Source of the DNA: Salibacterium aidingense DSM 18341
GTDB lineage: Bacteria > Bacillota > Bacilli > Bacillales > Marinococcaceae
Direction: 5' to 3'
Length of the DNA: 64,000 nucleotides
Assembly: GCF_000429685.1 (NCBI RefSeq)
Contig: NZ_AUCI01000002.1
Coordinates: 281,817 to 345,816, forward strand
In this document: in pieces, positions 37,107-46,662 of the stretch
Layout of the letters: each line of letters begins with the position of its first letter
How positions within the stretch are numbered: the stretch's first letter is position 1
Notes under the pieces: generated by a model
Told to the model about the DNA's origin: nothing
Database searches by the model: none
What the model saw: the letters and a program-made list of their open reading frames with translations, nothing else
Translations under genes and position numbers: made by a program

Positions 37107-37817
37107 TTGCGGGTTGTATTAAAAACTGCTGCCCTTCTCCTGGCTGTTGTCATCGGGTATTATACAGTTACCGGGATCGAGGATATTTCCTTTACAAAGG
37201 CTTCAGACAGCGGTGATATTCTTCAATTACAGAAGGCCCTTCAGGAAGAACGGGAACGAAGACAAGAGTTATATGACCGGATAAGAGAAAATGAAAAACT
37301 GCTGGAAGAATACAGTACTGAGCAGAAAAACAGCCGTGAGTACGCCATGAAACAGGCTGTAGAAGACCTTGAGGAAAAAGCCGGCATGACTGAAAAATCA
37401 GGGCAGGGTGTCGAGGTCACGATTTCATCGGCTGCTTCCGGCAACACGTCTTCCTCGTTTGAAAACAGATCTGTACGTCCCGAGTTACTTCGTCAGCTTG
37501 TGAATGAATTAAAACAGTTTGGAGCCTCTGATATTTCCATGGAAGGTCAAAGAGTTTTGGAAACAACGCCATTCCGGGAGATTGACGGCATTACTCATAT
37601 TAATGGAAAAAGGCTTCCGGGACTGCCTGTACAAATAAAAGTATTAGCTGAAAATGCCGATACGTTATATAACGAGTTAATGGTATCGGAATCTAGTGAA
37701 TATTTTTCTTTTGAGAACATGGAACTGCGTGCAAAAGTTAAAGAAGAAATCCATATTCCTGCGTTTGAAGAAGTAAGGCGGGTCAGGTATATGGAAGTGC
37801 TGGAGGAGGATAGCTGA
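37107..37817 (+). CDS. ylxX: DUF881 protein YlxX
   Basis: This protein of about 236 residues is built like YlxW: N-terminal anchor (MRVVLKTAALLLAVVIGYY), coiled coil (about 40-90) and DUF881 core (GQGVEVTIS, GASDISMEGQRV). Function is unknown. The TTG at 37107 is preferred for its spacing from GAGGAG; GTGs at 37098 and 37089 are possible. Adjacent paralogues are also found in B. subtilis. Confidence 0.83.
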   Translation: MRVVLKTAALLLAVVIGYYTVTGIEDISFTKASDSGDILQLQKALQEERERRQELYDRIRENEKLLEEYSTEQKNSREYAMKQAVEDLEEKAGMTEKSGQGVEVTISSAASGNTSSSFENRSVRPELLRQLVNELKQFGASDISMEGQRVLETTPFREIDGITHINGKRLPGLPVQIKVLAENADTLYNELMVSESSEYFSFENMELRAKVKEEIHIPAFEEVRRVRYMEVLEEDS

Positions 37818-38164
37818 TGTGGCTGCCGGTTTTAGGCCTTTTGGCAGGAATATTGATTGGGTTTTTATCCGGTATGGAAATACCGGGGGCCTATACTCTT
37901 TATGTTATCCTCTTGATTTTAGTTATGATAGATGCGCTCCTGGGTGCTGTGAAAGCAAGCTTTCTACGAGAATTTTCGGATTTTCTTTTCCTATCAGGCT
38001 TGATTATCAATCTGGCTGCAGCTGTAACTTTGGCTTTTCTGGGCGACCAACTTGGTGTAGACTTATATTTAGCCCCCGTTTTTGCTTTTGGTGTGAGGAT
38101 TTTTCATAATATAGCCATTATACGGAGGCAGCTCTGGAGCTTTTTTAAAGATATTAAACACTGA
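37817..38164 (+). CDS. sbp: Small basic protein Sbp
   Basis: The 115-residue DUF1290 membrane protein has three to four helices and the internal motif DALLGAVKA. It starts on the last base of the ylxX stop, with GGAGGAGG upstream. It always travels with ylxW/ylxX and ftsA; its role is unknown. Confidence 0.9.
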   Translation: MWLPVLGLLAGILIGFLSGMEIPGAYTLYVILLILVMIDALLGAVKASFLREFSDFLFLSGLIINLAAAVTLAFLGDQLGVDLYLAPVFAFGVRIFHNIAIIRRQLWSFFKDIKH

Positions 38165-38191
38165 CAAAAACCTATGTTTTATTGAGATGGA

Positions 38192-38221
38192 AAAGGATTT
38201 TCTTTATATGCTGTAGAAGTG
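38192..38221 (+). promoter_or_regulatory. Candidate sigma-H promoter of ftsAZ
   Basis: AAAGGATTT (38192-38200) fits the sigma-H -35 consensus RNAGGAWWW. After 12 bp, GTAGAAGTG (38213-38221) fits RNNGAATWW at six of nine positions. In B. subtilis a sigma-H promoter drives ftsAZ at the onset of sporulation. The assignment rests only on pattern and position. Confidence 0.5.
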
Positions 38222-38369
38222 TAACAACAGTGAAAATAAAACGTAATTAATTTTTCTGCTATTTTTCACACGAACCAGGACTTCACATGGTAAGATAGAA
38301 AGAAGGATTCTTGCAGGTAATATAAACGTAATAGATGCAGCTGAGTCATGCAGTGGGAGGTGCCAATAC

Positions 38370-39656
38370 ATGAACAACGAAGATACTTACGTCAGCCTTG
38401 ATATCGGTACGTCCGGAGTCCGGGTTATAATCGGGGAAATGTCCGGCGGCTCTTTAAAGGTTATTGGTGTAGGTAACGCCCCGTCTACTGGTTTAAAAAG
38501 AGGTGCGATAGTAGATATTGATGAAACGGTTAAATCGATTCAAAATGCAGTAAGTGAAGCGGAACGGATGGTTGGACTAGATATTGAACAGGTTGTAGTT
38601 GGTGTGAACGGAAATCACATAGACATGCAGACCTGCAGCGGAGTTGTCGCTGTATCCAGCCCTGATCGTGAAATTAGAAATGAAGATATTGAAAGAGTTA
38701 TGGATGCTGCTCAGGTCCTTTCCATTCCTCCGGAAAGAGAAATTATAGATGTAATCCCAACCCAGTTTATTGTAGATGGCCTGGATGGCATCAATGACCC
38801 GCGCGGTATGCTGGGTGTCCGTCTGGAAATGGAAGGTACCATTATTACTGGAGCGAAGACAGCATTACATAATTTACTGCGCTGTGTCGAAAAAGCAGGT
38901 CTGGAGGTGGCAGATATCTGCCTGCAGCCCCTTGCGGCCGGTTCAGTGGCTGTTTCCAAAGATGAAAAGGCGCTGGGTGTAGCCTTGATTGACATTGGCG
39001 GCGGTTCCACAACTGTATCCGTGTTTCAAAACGGAAAAATGCAGGCCATGTCTGTCCTTAATATCGGCGGCGACCATATTACGAATGATATTTCTGTCGG
39101 TCTCAGGACCACCTCGGAAGAAGCAGAGCGCATCAAAAAAGAGCATGGACATGCTTTTATAGATGATGCTTCCGATGAAGTAACATTTGAAATGGCAACG
39201 ATAGGCAATGAAACAATGGAAGAGTACTCTCAATACGAAATTGCTCATATCATTGAACCAAGGCTGGAAGAAATATTAGAATTGGTGGATGATGAAGTGT
39301 ACAAGCTCGGTTTTTCCGATCTGCCCGGAGGGTATGTGCTGACAGGAGGCACAATCATGATTCCAGGCTCCCTGGAACTAGCCCGGGATGTACTCCGTCT
39401 TGGTGTAAGAATGGCGGTTCCGGATTATATCGGGGTAAGGGAACCACTGTATACGACTGGTATTGGTTTAATAGAGTTTGCTCATCAAAATGTAAAAATA
39501 CAAGGTAAAGAGACAGCAGCGTCCCTGTCTGCCGGTAAACCGGCGGAATTAGAGCAGAAGTCAGCTCCGCCGAAGAAAACGAAAACAGAAAAAAATCCAG
39601 ACGATCCCGGCATGAAAGATAAAATGAAAAATTTCTTTAAAGTGTTTTTTGAATAA
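38370..39656 (+). CDS. ftsA: Cell division protein FtsA
   Basis: The 428-residue actin-like ATPase begins with YVSLDIGTSGVRVIIGE and has IDIGGGSTTVSVF and YVLTGGTIMIPG, the three phosphate/adenosine motifs. The C-terminus MKDKMKNFFKVFFE is an amphipathic membrane-targeting helix. It tethers FtsZ to the membrane. ftsZ follows after 102 bases. Confidence 0.96.
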   Translation: MNNEDTYVSLDIGTSGVRVIIGEMSGGSLKVIGVGNAPSTGLKRGAIVDIDETVKSIQNAVSEAERMVGLDIEQVVVGVNGNHIDMQTCSGVVAVSSPDREIRNEDIERVMDAAQVLSIPPEREIIDVIPTQFIVDGLDGINDPRGMLGVRLEMEGTIITGAKTALHNLLRCVEKAGLEVADICLQPLAAGSVAVSKDEKALGVALIDIGGGSTTVSVFQNGKMQAMSVLNIGGDHITNDISVGLRTTSEEAERIKKEHGHAFIDDASDEVTFEMATIGNETMEEYSQYEIAHIIEPRLEEILELVDDEVYKLGFSDLPGGYVLTGGTIMIPGSLELARDVLRLGVRMAVPDYIGVREPLYTTGIGLIEFAHQNVKIQGKETAASLSAGKPAELEQKSAPPKKTKTEKNPDDPGMKDKMKNFFKVFFE

Positions 39657-39758
39657 GCAGGTGGAAGCAGGCAAGCCCCATCCCTGGGTAATTCAGGAAA
39701 AGCTTATTTAGAAATGACAAGGTTTAATGAAAGATTTGACGAATTAGGAGGACCTTGA

Positions 39759-40916
39759 ATGTTGGAATTTGAAATGGATATGGAATCACTGGCGCAGATT
39801 AAAGTAATTGGAGTAGGAGGCGGCGGTTCTAATGCCGTGAACCGCATGATAGAAAACGGCCTGCAGGGGGTCGAATTCATAGCTGTCAACACCGATGCCC
39901 AGGCGCTGCAGTTATCCCAGGCCGAAACCAAGCTTCAGCTTGGAGGTAAATTAACAAGAGGCCTGGGAGCGGGAGCCAACCCTGAAATTGGAAAGAAAGC
40001 AGCAGAAGAAAGCAAAGAACAGATCGAAGAAGCACTTACCGGCGCGGATATGGTATTCATTACGGCTGGAATGGGAGGCGGCACCGGTACGGGGGCGGCA
40101 CCAGTAATAGCAGAAGTTGCCAGCGAAATTGGAGCCCTGACAGTTGGTGTCGTGACGCGTCCGTTTATGTTTGAAGGAAAAAAACGTTCCACCCAGGCGT
40201 CTACCGGCATCGGGGCTCTGAAGGAAAAAGTGGATACACTTATCGTTATTCCAAACGATCGTCTGCTTGAAATTGTTGATAAAAATACGCCGATGCTTGA
40301 AGCGTTCCGGGAAGCAGATAATGTTCTCCGGCAGGGTGTCCAGGGGATTTCAGACTTAATTGCCGTTCCCGGCTTGATTAACCTTGATTTCGCAGATGTG
40401 AAGACAATTATGAGTGAAAAAGGGTCTGCATTGATGGGGATCGGCATTGCGACCGGAGAAAACAGAGCAGTGGAAGCTGCTAAAAAATCTATTTCCAGTC
40501 CTTTGCTTGAAACATCCGTAAATGGCGCCCAGGGTGTGTTAATGAACATCACTGGCGGAACCAATTTAAGTCTCTTTGAAGTGCATGAAGCCGCAGAGAT
40601 CGTCTCTGAGGCGTCGGATCATGATGTGAATATGATATTTGGGTCCGTGATCAATGAAAACTTAAGTGATGAAATTGTTGTTACTGTGATTGCTACAGGG
40701 TTTGAAGACAATGAAGATAAAAATCAGCAAAGTACGTCGAGGTCCGGAGGACAGCAGCGCAGAGCCGCTTCTTCTCAAACTCCTCCCCGCATGAGCCAGC
40801 CTCAGCAGGAAAGGGCCGCGGCTGAAGAACCACCGGAGCCTGAGAGAGAACAGGAAGAGGAAGACGATGCGCTGGATATCCCCACCTTCCTGCGCAACCG
40901 CCGCAGAAGAAAATGA
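39759..40916 (+). CDS. ftsZ: Cell division GTPase FtsZ
   Basis: The 385-residue tubulin homologue has [12 protein letters not shown], the GTP loop [10 protein letters not shown] and the T7 loop NLDFADVK. A Gln/Glu-rich linker leads to the C-terminal peptide [13 protein letters not shown] that binds FtsA and SepF. It forms the Z ring. TAGGAGGACC lies before the ATG. A terminator follows. Confidence 0.98.
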   Translation: MLEFEMDMESLAQIKVIGVGGGGSNAVNRMIENGLQGVEFIAVNTDAQALQLSQAETKLQLGGKLTRGLGAGANPEIGKKAAEESKEQIEEALTGADMVFITAGMGGGTGTGAAPVIAEVASEIGALTVGVVTRPFMFEGKKRSTQASTGIGALKEKVDTLIVIPNDRLLEIVDKNTPMLEAFREADNVLRQGVQGISDLIAVPGLINLDFADVKTIMSEKGSALMGIGIATGENRAVEAAKKSISSPLLETSVNGAQGVLMNITGGTNLSLFEVHEAAEIVSEASDHDVNMIFGSVINENLSDEIVVTVIATGFEDNEDKNQQSTSRSGGQQRRAASSQTPPRMSQPQQERAAAEEPPEPEREQEEEDDALDIPTFLRNRRRRK

Positions 40917-40924
40917 TATGAACC

Positions 40925-40969
40925 AAAACTGACCCAAGCGGAGAAATATCCCGCGGGGTCAGTTTTTTT
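40925..40969 (+). terminator. Terminator after ftsZ
   Basis: AAAACTGACCC pairs with GGGTCAGTTTT and a T run follows, ending the division cluster. Confidence 0.88.
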
Positions 40970-41124
40970 GATGACTATATTTTTTCTAAGAAGCTAAGCG
41001 TACAAGGTCAAATACTTTTTTCGTACATACATACTCACGATAGACCAGGGAAACGCCTGATTCCCCCACCCTTGCCTTTCTATTTCCTCTGTCCCTTCCC
41101 ATCCGTTCCGTTCCATCAATAAAC

Positions 41125-41198
41125 TGACAAAATTAGTGAAAACAAGTGGAAAAGTCTGTCACGAACTGACAGACTTTTAGCTAGATTACCTATATAAT
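41125..41198 (+). promoter_or_regulatory. Candidate spoIIG-type promoter with palindrome
   Basis: CTGACA (41166-41171) and TATAAT (41193-41198) are 21 bp apart. The B. subtilis spoIIG promoter, activated by Spo0A~P with sigma-A, is known for an over-long spacer of about 22 bp. TGACAAA at 41125 is one mismatch from a 0A box (TGNCGAA). A perfect 12-bp inverted repeat with a 5-nt loop (41150-41178) overlaps the -35. The rest of the gap (40,970-41,124) shows nothing else. Confidence 0.55.
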
Positions 41199-41256
41199 AG
41201 GCAGTACTTTCTCTCAGCAAGACAGGAAGGAGGGAAAGACTGTTTATTATCTTGAT

Positions 41257-42168
41257 TTGTTATGGGGAATGAACGTTCTTATCCATTTGATTTTATTAAC
41301 GGGAACAGCCCGGTTGACGAAAAGGAGTATTTCCTGGAAAAGACTTTGGATAACAGCGGTTCTCAGCTCATGCAGCATTTTTATAGTACTTACCCCTTTT
41401 GAAGGATGGCTGGTGCATCCTGCCGGAAAATTCATCCTTTCTGTGCTGATTGTGTGGCTCGGATTCGGATTTGTTTCTCTGGTTGTATTTCTTCAGCAGT
41501 TGTTTATGTTTTATGTCGTTAGTTTTTTAATGGCAGGTATTATCGTAGGTATGGATATGATGCGTTTTTCTTTTTTAGAGGAGCCTGCTTTTTTAAAGGA
41601 TTATGCGTCTATGCTATACAGTCCCCTTCCCTACTTATTTGTATTACTGCTGCTTCCTGTGATCTGGCTTATTATGCAGGGCATGAATGCGGCAGTGAAA
41701 CACCGGAGTGCGCGGCGGGGAAAAATGGCGGAAGTTACGGTAGTGTTGGGGGAATACCGCTTTAAAGCAGCGGCCTTAATGGATACTGGAAATCAATTAA
41801 AAGATCCAGTCACACGAACCTCCGTCATTGTAATGGAGCTGCAGTTGTTAAAACCGATATTAGCCCGTGGAGAATTTGAAAAATGGAAACATATGATCAG
41901 TCATCAAAAAATTGAAGAACTGGAAAAAGTGAATAAATGGAAAAATAGATGGAAACTAGTACCCTATCGCACCGCCGGTCATGACATGAAAATGATGTTT
42001 GCTGTAAAACCAGATTATATTGAGGTGCAGGAGGACCAGAGCACAAGGACGGAAAAACTGGATACCATCCTTTTAGGCCTGGATCCGCACTCCTTATCCA
42101 GTACAGGTGATTTTCAGATGATCTTTCCTGTGGATGCTTTACAGTCATCTAAAGGGAACAGTGCTTAA
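41257..42168 (+). CDS. spoIIGA: Pro-sigma-E processing protease SpoIIGA
   Basis: The protein has about 303 residues with five N-terminal membrane helices and a C-terminal aspartic-protease-like domain with DTGNQLKDP (about residue 171). It cleaves pro-sigma-E in the mother cell. 41257 is the first standard start (TTG), but it sits 22 bases from the strong AAGGAGGG at 41227, and the five codons upstream encode VYYLD, part of the conserved YLDxxW...N terminus. The true start is probably near 41242, where the in-frame codon is GTT. Confidence 0.88.
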   Translation: MLWGMNVLIHLILLTGTARLTKRSISWKRLWITAVLSSCSIFIVLTPFEGWLVHPAGKFILSVLIVWLGFGFVSLVVFLQQLFMFYVVSFLMAGIIVGMDMMRFSFLEEPAFLKDYASMLYSPLPYLFVLLLLPVIWLIMQGMNAAVKHRSARRGKMAEVTVVLGEYRFKAAALMDTGNQLKDPVTRTSVIVMELQLLKPILARGEFEKWKHMISHQKIEELEKVNKWKNRWKLVPYRTAGHDMKMMFAVKPDYIEVQEDQSTRTEKLDTILLGLDPHSLSSTGDFQMIFPVDALQSSKGNSA

Positions 42169-42194
42169 TTTTTTTGAAACAGGAGGTTATTTGG

Positions 42195-42908
42195 TTGCGT
42201 AAAGTGAAAATGACATTACTGTGGATCAAATTTTTAAAAAAAATTGGAATAAAGACGGACGAACTATATTATATAGGAGGCAGCGAAGCCCTTCCTCCCC
42301 CTTTGTCAAAAGAAGAAGAAGCACACTTTATCAGTCTGCTGCCGGAAAATGATGAGACGGCACGTTCTGTTCTTATTGAAAGAAACCTCCGTCTGGTGGT
42401 ATATATTGCCCGCAAATTTGAGAATACAGGTATAAACATTGAAGATTTAATCAGCATAGGAACGATTGGATTAATTAAAGCTGTGAACACTTTTAACCCC
42501 GAAAAGAAAATTAAGCTGGCTACTTATGCGTCCCGTTGTATTGAAAATGAAATATTAATGCATCTCCGCCGGACAAATAAACTCCGTTCTGAAATTTCAT
42601 TTGATGAACCGTTAAACATTGATTGGGATGGAAATGAACTCCTGCTGTCAGATATTTTGGGCACGGACGAGAATATTATCACAAAAGGAATTGAAGATAA
42701 GGTAGACAGGCGTTTGCTGCGCAGATCTCTTGATATATTAAATCCACGTGAAAAACAAATTATGGAAATGAGATTTGGTCTTGCCGGAAACCAGGAAAAA
42801 ACTCAAAAAGATGTAGCGGACTTACTGGGAATTTCCCAGTCCTATATTTCGCGTCTGGAAAAAAGAATAATTAAGCGTTTACGGAAAGAATTTAATAAAA
42901 TGGTGTAA
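42195..42908 (+). CDS. sigE: Sporulation sigma factor E
   Basis: The 237-residue sigma factor has a pro-sequence before [14 protein letters not shown], region 2 ([26 protein letters not shown] over two segments) and region 4 ([12 protein letters not shown]). It directs early mother-cell transcription after cleavage by SpoIIGA. The TTG at 42195 has AGGAGG eight bases upstream; the in-frame TTG at 42174 lies before that site. It forms an operon with spoIIGA. Confidence 0.96.
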   Translation: MRKVKMTLLWIKFLKKIGIKTDELYYIGGSEALPPPLSKEEEAHFISLLPENDETARSVLIERNLRLVVYIARKFENTGINIEDLISIGTIGLIKAVNTFNPEKKIKLATYASRCIENEILMHLRRTNKLRSEISFDEPLNIDWDGNELLLSDILGTDENIITKGIEDKVDRRLLRRSLDILNPREKQIMEMRFGLAGNQEKTQKDVADLLGISQSYISRLEKRIIKRLRKEFNKMV

Positions 42909-42925
42909 TTTTTTATGATAGGCGG

Positions 42926-42957
42926 AGGCTGTCTGTGAGGGCAGCCTTCTTTTTTTA
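42926..42957 (+). terminator. Terminator after sigE
   Basis: An 8-bp stem (42926-42933 with 42939-42946, one G-T pair) is followed by a T-rich run. Confidence 0.78.
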
Positions 42958-43076
42958 TGGGATTTCCGCTCTGCATAATTTTCCCTGTAACGGACATACT
43001 GAACATGTGCAGCAAACACAAAGGCAGCGAAGCGTATACTGCTTCATTTTGACATCATGACTTGGGGGGACTAGCT

Positions 43077-43862
43077 TTGGCACGCAGCAAAGTAGAAATT
43101 TGTGGTGTAGATACGTCGAAACTTCCCGTACTTAAAAACAAAGAAATGAGAGAACTGTTCAGACAGATGCAGGCGGGCGATGAGATGGCTAGAGAAGACT
43201 TGGTGAATGGAAATTTACGCCTTGTTTTAAGCGTTATACAACGTTTTAATAATCGCGGGGAACACATGGATGATTTATTTCAAGTAGGATGCATTGGATT
43301 AATGAAATCCATTGATAATTTTGATTTAAGTCAGAATGTGAGGTTTTCCACCTACGCCGTTCCAATGATCATTGGGGAAGTAAGACGGTATCTGCGGGAT
43401 AATAACCCAATTCGAGTATCCAGGTCTTTGCGTGATACGGCGTATAAGGCTTTGCAGATGAGAGATCAATTAATGGAAGAGCGTGCAAGAGAGAAAGAAC
43501 CTACTGTGCAGGAAATTGCATCTAAATTAGATATGCCGAAAGAAGACGTTGTGTTTGCGCTTGATGCCATTCAAGATCCAGTGTCCTTGTTTGAACCAAT
43601 CTATAACGACGGGGGAGATCCGATTTATGTCATGGATCAAATCAGTGATGATAAAGAACAGTCGCATAAATGGACGGATCATCTTGCTCTGCAGGAAGCG
43701 ATGGTGCAATTGAGCGGCCGGGAGAAAATGATTCTAGACATGCGCTTCTTTCAGGGGAAAACGCAAATGGAAGTCGCTGATGAAATCGGCATTTCCCAGG
43801 CTCAGGTTTCCAGGCTGGAAAAAGCAGCTATTTCACAAATGAACAGATTCTCAAATATGTAA
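43077..43862 (+). CDS. sigG: Sporulation sigma factor G
   Basis: The 261-residue sigma factor aligns with B. subtilis SigG from the first residues (KVEICGVDTSKLPVLKN) through LFQVGCIGLMKSIDNFDLS and SQAQVSRLEKAAI. It directs late forespore transcription. The TTG at 43077 follows GGGGGGA; it matches the B. subtilis N-terminus. It has its own terminator, consistent with a separate transcript. Confidence 0.96.
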   Translation: MARSKVEICGVDTSKLPVLKNKEMRELFRQMQAGDEMAREDLVNGNLRLVLSVIQRFNNRGEHMDDLFQVGCIGLMKSIDNFDLSQNVRFSTYAVPMIIGEVRRYLRDNNPIRVSRSLRDTAYKALQMRDQLMEERAREKEPTVQEIASKLDMPKEDVVFALDAIQDPVSLFEPIYNDGGDPIYVMDQISDDKEQSHKWTDHLALQEAMVQLSGREKMILDMRFFQGKTQMEVADEIGISQAQVSRLEKAAISQMNRFSNM

Positions 43863-43874
43863 ACACATACCCTG

Positions 43875-43903
43875 CCTTCGTCAAAAAAGACGAAGGTTTT
43901 TTT
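43875..43903 (+). terminator. Terminator after sigG
   Basis: CCTTCGTC pairs with GACGAAGG around an A6 loop, followed by T7. Confidence 0.9.
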
Positions 43904-43980
43904 ATGAGAATGGAAATGAATAGGCTTTGAATAACATAGAATGAAGTACGCCTAAGTTACACGGACTGGATATCAGCATA

Positions 43981-44025
43981 AGAAAAACCGGATTTTCTCC
44001 AGGGGCCGGGAGTGTCGGTTTTTCT
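43981..44025 (+). repeat. Inverted repeat just upstream of ylmC
   Basis: AGAAAAACCG (43981-43990) pairs with CGGTTTTTCT (44016-44025), with an inner CTCC/GGAG helix. It ends one base pair run before the AAAAAAGGAG ribosome-binding site and has no U tract, so it is more likely a leader RNA structure than a terminator. Confidence 0.55.
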
Positions 44026-44043
44026 AAAAAAGGAGCCAGAGCT

Positions 44044-44289
44044 ATGAGAATTTCAGAACTGCAGGCAAAAGATATTGTTAATATGCACACCGGCAAACGC
44101 CTGGGACATGTGGGAGATGTAGATATTAATTGTGATACTGGTCATGTCGAAGCCATTATAGTCGGAGGATCTGCCAAAATGATGGCCTTTTTTAACAAAG
44201 AAAACGAATTTATCGTTCCTTGGACACACATTGTGAAGATAGGTTCCGACGTTATTCTTGTTAATTTGTACGAACCCGATCCAGAGTAA
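44044..44289 (+). CDS. ylmC: PRC-barrel protein YlmC/YmxH
   Basis: This 81-residue protein (B. subtilis length) has the PRC-barrel pattern with VNMHTGKRLGHVGDVDIN and IVPWTHIVKIGSDVILV. Function is unknown; it is sporulation-linked in B. subtilis. It opens the ylm cluster; ylmA and ylmB are not present here. Confidence 0.9.
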   Translation: MRISELQAKDIVNMHTGKRLGHVGDVDINCDTGHVEAIIVGGSAKMMAFFNKENEFIVPWTHIVKIGSDVILVNLYEPDPE

Positions 44290-44392
44290 CCCCAAACGCA
44301 GACGAATGGAAAGCTTTTCTATTGCAAAAACAAGAAATATGTTAAAATAAATACATTGAAAGAACGGCATTTTTGGATAAAGGAAGAGATGA

Positions 44393-45220
44393 ATGGAGCT
44401 GGAACCATTTTATCGACAGGAAGAAACTCATTATTTAATCAGAAAGGACATTTTTTCAGAGAGGATAACTGCTGGAATCACTTCACGCTGCGGCGGTGTT
44501 AGTACAGCACCCTTTGATTCCTTGAACACCGCTTTTCATGTGGGGGACAGCAGAGATAATGTTTTAAAAAACAGACAGCGGGCGGCTGGAAAACTCGGTT
44601 TCTCCATGAAGGACTGGGTGGCCGCAGAACAGGTGCATAAAGCCGGCATTGTGAAAATTGACGAAAGTTATCGGAGCTACGGTGCTTTTAACCGGGAGCA
44701 GAACGCAGGCGAGTATGACGGAATGTATACCCGTTCTAAAGGTATTCTGCTGGCAAGTTTTTACGCAGACTGCGTTCCGCTTTTGTTTTATGCTCCGGCA
44801 CAGGAGTGTGCAGGAGTGGCACATGCCGGATGGAAAGGAACGTATCTTGATATAGGAGGCCGTTTTGTCCGTCAGTGGCAGCAGAATGAACGAATAAATC
44901 CGGAAGAGATATTTGTGGTTATCGGCCCCGCAATTTCTGGTGCGGTTTATGAAGTGGATAGAGAGGTTATCAATAAAATGGAACTTATTCTTCCGAAAGG
45001 GGCACCTGCCCCATGGCAGTCTTCCAGGCCGGAGCACTGGTATTTTGATGTAAAGGAAATGAACCGATTGCTGCTCGAAAACGCCGGGATTCCATCTGCT
45101 AACATTTTTAAAAGTTCTCATTGTACATATACCGAAGCGGAGAATTTTTTCTCCCACCGGAGAGATCATGGACAGTCCGGCAGAATGATGGCATTTATCG
45201 GTCTTCATCAAGAAAAATAA
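44393..45220 (+). CDS. ylmD: YfiH/LACC1-family protein YlmD
   Basis: The 275-residue protein has the family's metal-site residues in AAEQVH, ADCVPLLF and VAHAGWKGT. Members act on purine nucleosides (phosphorolysis and deamination) and were earlier called polyphenol oxidases. It lies in the ylmC-divIVA cluster, 19 bases before ylmE. AAGGAAGAG precedes the ATG. Confidence 0.92.
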   Translation: MELEPFYRQEETHYLIRKDIFSERITAGITSRCGGVSTAPFDSLNTAFHVGDSRDNVLKNRQRAAGKLGFSMKDWVAAEQVHKAGIVKIDESYRSYGAFNREQNAGEYDGMYTRSKGILLASFYADCVPLLFYAPAQECAGVAHAGWKGTYLDIGGRFVRQWQQNERINPEEIFVVIGPAISGAVYEVDREVINKMELILPKGAPAPWQSSRPEHWYFDVKEMNRLLLENAGIPSANIFKSSHCTYTEAENFFSHRRDHGQSGRMMAFIGLHQEK

Positions 45221-45239
45221 GGAAAGGGGAAGACCTGTC

Positions 45240-45926
45240 GTGGATGTAAAAGAGAAGCTGCAGCAGATTGAGCAGACTATTCAGACAGCCTGCGTACGTT
45301 CCGGCAGAGACCGGTCTCATATCCATATTATAGCTGTCACTAAATATGTTTCTGCGGCGCGTGCACTGGAAGCAGTAGATGCAGGTATTGAACACATAGG
45401 AGAAAATAGACTGGAGGGAGCGCTTGAAAAATGGGAAGCCTGCAGTGCCCGGGCCTCCCTGCATTTTATCGGGACCCTTCAATCCAGAAAAGTAAAAGAG
45501 ATTGTGGATAAATACGATTATTTTCATTCCCTGGACAGGCTTTCTCTTGCCAAAGAATTTCAGAAGAGGTGCCCGGAGGGAAAAACCCTGAAATGCTTTT
45601 TACAGGTTAATGTTTCAGGGGAGCAGTCAAAGGAAGGGCTGCCTCCTGAGGAAGTCTTTGATTTTATAGAGCGTCTTAAGGATTATCCTGCGGTTACTGT
45701 TATTGGATTAATGACAATGGCCCCCTTTGAAAGCGATACGGAAAAGACCCGTCCTGTTTTCAGGAAACTCCGATATCTGCGGGATGAGATAAGGGATAGG
45801 GACTATCCGCATGCTCCGTGTCTGCATTTGTCAATGGGAATGTCTAATGATTATCCTGTCGCGGTGGAAGAAGGAGCAACGTTTGTCCGTATCGGAACCC
45901 GTTTAGTGGGAGAGGAATCATTTTGA
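45240..45926 (+). CDS. ylmE: PLP homeostasis protein YlmE (YggS family)
   Basis: The 228-residue PLP-binding barrel has the Schiff-base lysine in IIAVTKYVS, followed by IGENRLE, HFIGTLQSRK and the phosphate-binding LSMGMSNDY. It has no known catalytic activity but balances free PLP. GTG start after GGAAAGGGGAAG. Confidence 0.93.
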   Translation: MDVKEKLQQIEQTIQTACVRSGRDRSHIHIIAVTKYVSAARALEAVDAGIEHIGENRLEGALEKWEACSARASLHFIGTLQSRKVKEIVDKYDYFHSLDRLSLAKEFQKRCPEGKTLKCFLQVNVSGEQSKEGLPPEEVFDFIERLKDYPAVTVIGLMTMAPFESDTEKTRPVFRKLRYLRDEIRDRDYPHAPCLHLSMGMSNDYPVAVEEGATFVRIGTRLVGEESF

Positions 45927-45963
45927 CCGGTTTTGGATTTCAGTATGACAAGGAGGGAAGCCA

Positions 45964-46380
45964 ATGAGCTTCAAATCCAAATTCAAGCGGTTTTTTGAGC
46001 TGGAAGATGATGTAATGGAGCAGGAATATGAAGTTTCTGAAGAGAGACTCGATTCCGAGCCGGCGGGGGACGGCAAAAGTAAAAATGTCGTTAGTCTGCA
46101 GAGTGTGCAGCAGTCTTCCAAGGTTATTCTTTTTGAACCGCGTCAGTATGAGGAAGCTCAGGAGATTGCCGATCACTTAAAAAACCGCAAGTCTGTTATC
46201 ATTAATGTGCAACGAGTCGAGGCAAATCAGGCCAGAAGAATTGTTGATTTTTTGAGTGGTACTGTTTATGCTATTGGCGGGGATATTCAGAAAATCGGTA
46301 CAAACAATTTCCTTTGTACCCCGGATAATGTGGATGTTTCCGGAGATATATCGGAAATTCTGTATGATTCCGATCAGTAA
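45964..46380 (+). CDS. sepF: Cell division protein SepF
   Basis: The 138-residue protein has an N-terminal amphipathic helix ([16 protein letters not shown]), an acidic linker and the SepF core ([20 protein letters not shown] ... [19 protein letters not shown]). It binds FtsZ and membranes and shapes the septum. AAGGAGGG lies upstream of the ATG. Confidence 0.96.
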   Translation: MSFKSKFKRFFELEDDVMEQEYEVSEERLDSEPAGDGKSKNVVSLQSVQQSSKVILFEPRQYEEAQEIADHLKNRKSVIINVQRVEANQARRIVDFLSGTVYAIGGDIQKIGTNNFLCTPDNVDVSGDISEILYDSDQ

Positions 46381-46405
46381 ATAAATGTAAGGAGAATGTG
46401 TTGAT

Positions 46406-46660
46406 ATGAGTACCATAGGCAGTCTGTTATTGTTTGGGATGCAAATATATTCGTATCTCATTATTATTTATATTCTTTTGTCCTGGTTTCCCAATGCCCG
46501 GGAATCCTCCTTCGGACAAATGCTCGGTTCCATTGTGGAACCCTATTTAGAACCGTTCCGCCGGCTTATTCCACCTCTTGGGATGATTGATATATCCCCG
46601 ATTGTTGCGATCGTAGCCCTGCATTTTGCAACTTACGGGGTCCGGGCGTTGTTTTTCTAG
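46406..46660 (+). CDS. ylmG: YggT-family membrane protein YlmG
   Basis: This 84-residue protein has two membrane segments joined by the conserved loop with SWFPNARES and EPYLEPFRRLIPPLG. It is found next to sepF in many Gram-positives and is linked to division or membrane-protein assembly. It starts 25 bases after sepF. Confidence 0.92.
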   Translation: MSTIGSLLLFGMQIYSYLIIIYILLSWFPNARESSFGQMLGSIVEPYLEPFRRLIPPLGMIDISPIVAIVALHFATYGVRALFF

Positions 46661-46662
46661 GT

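Noticed and set aside
39935..40564. 209-codon minus-strand frame opposite ftsZ
   Set aside because: Shadow of ftsZ; Pro/Ser/Thr-rich composition typical of antisense reading.
40970..41124. Small gene between ftsZ and spoIIGA (bpr position)
   Set aside because: No open frame of convincing length; the region holds only the terminator and promoter elements.
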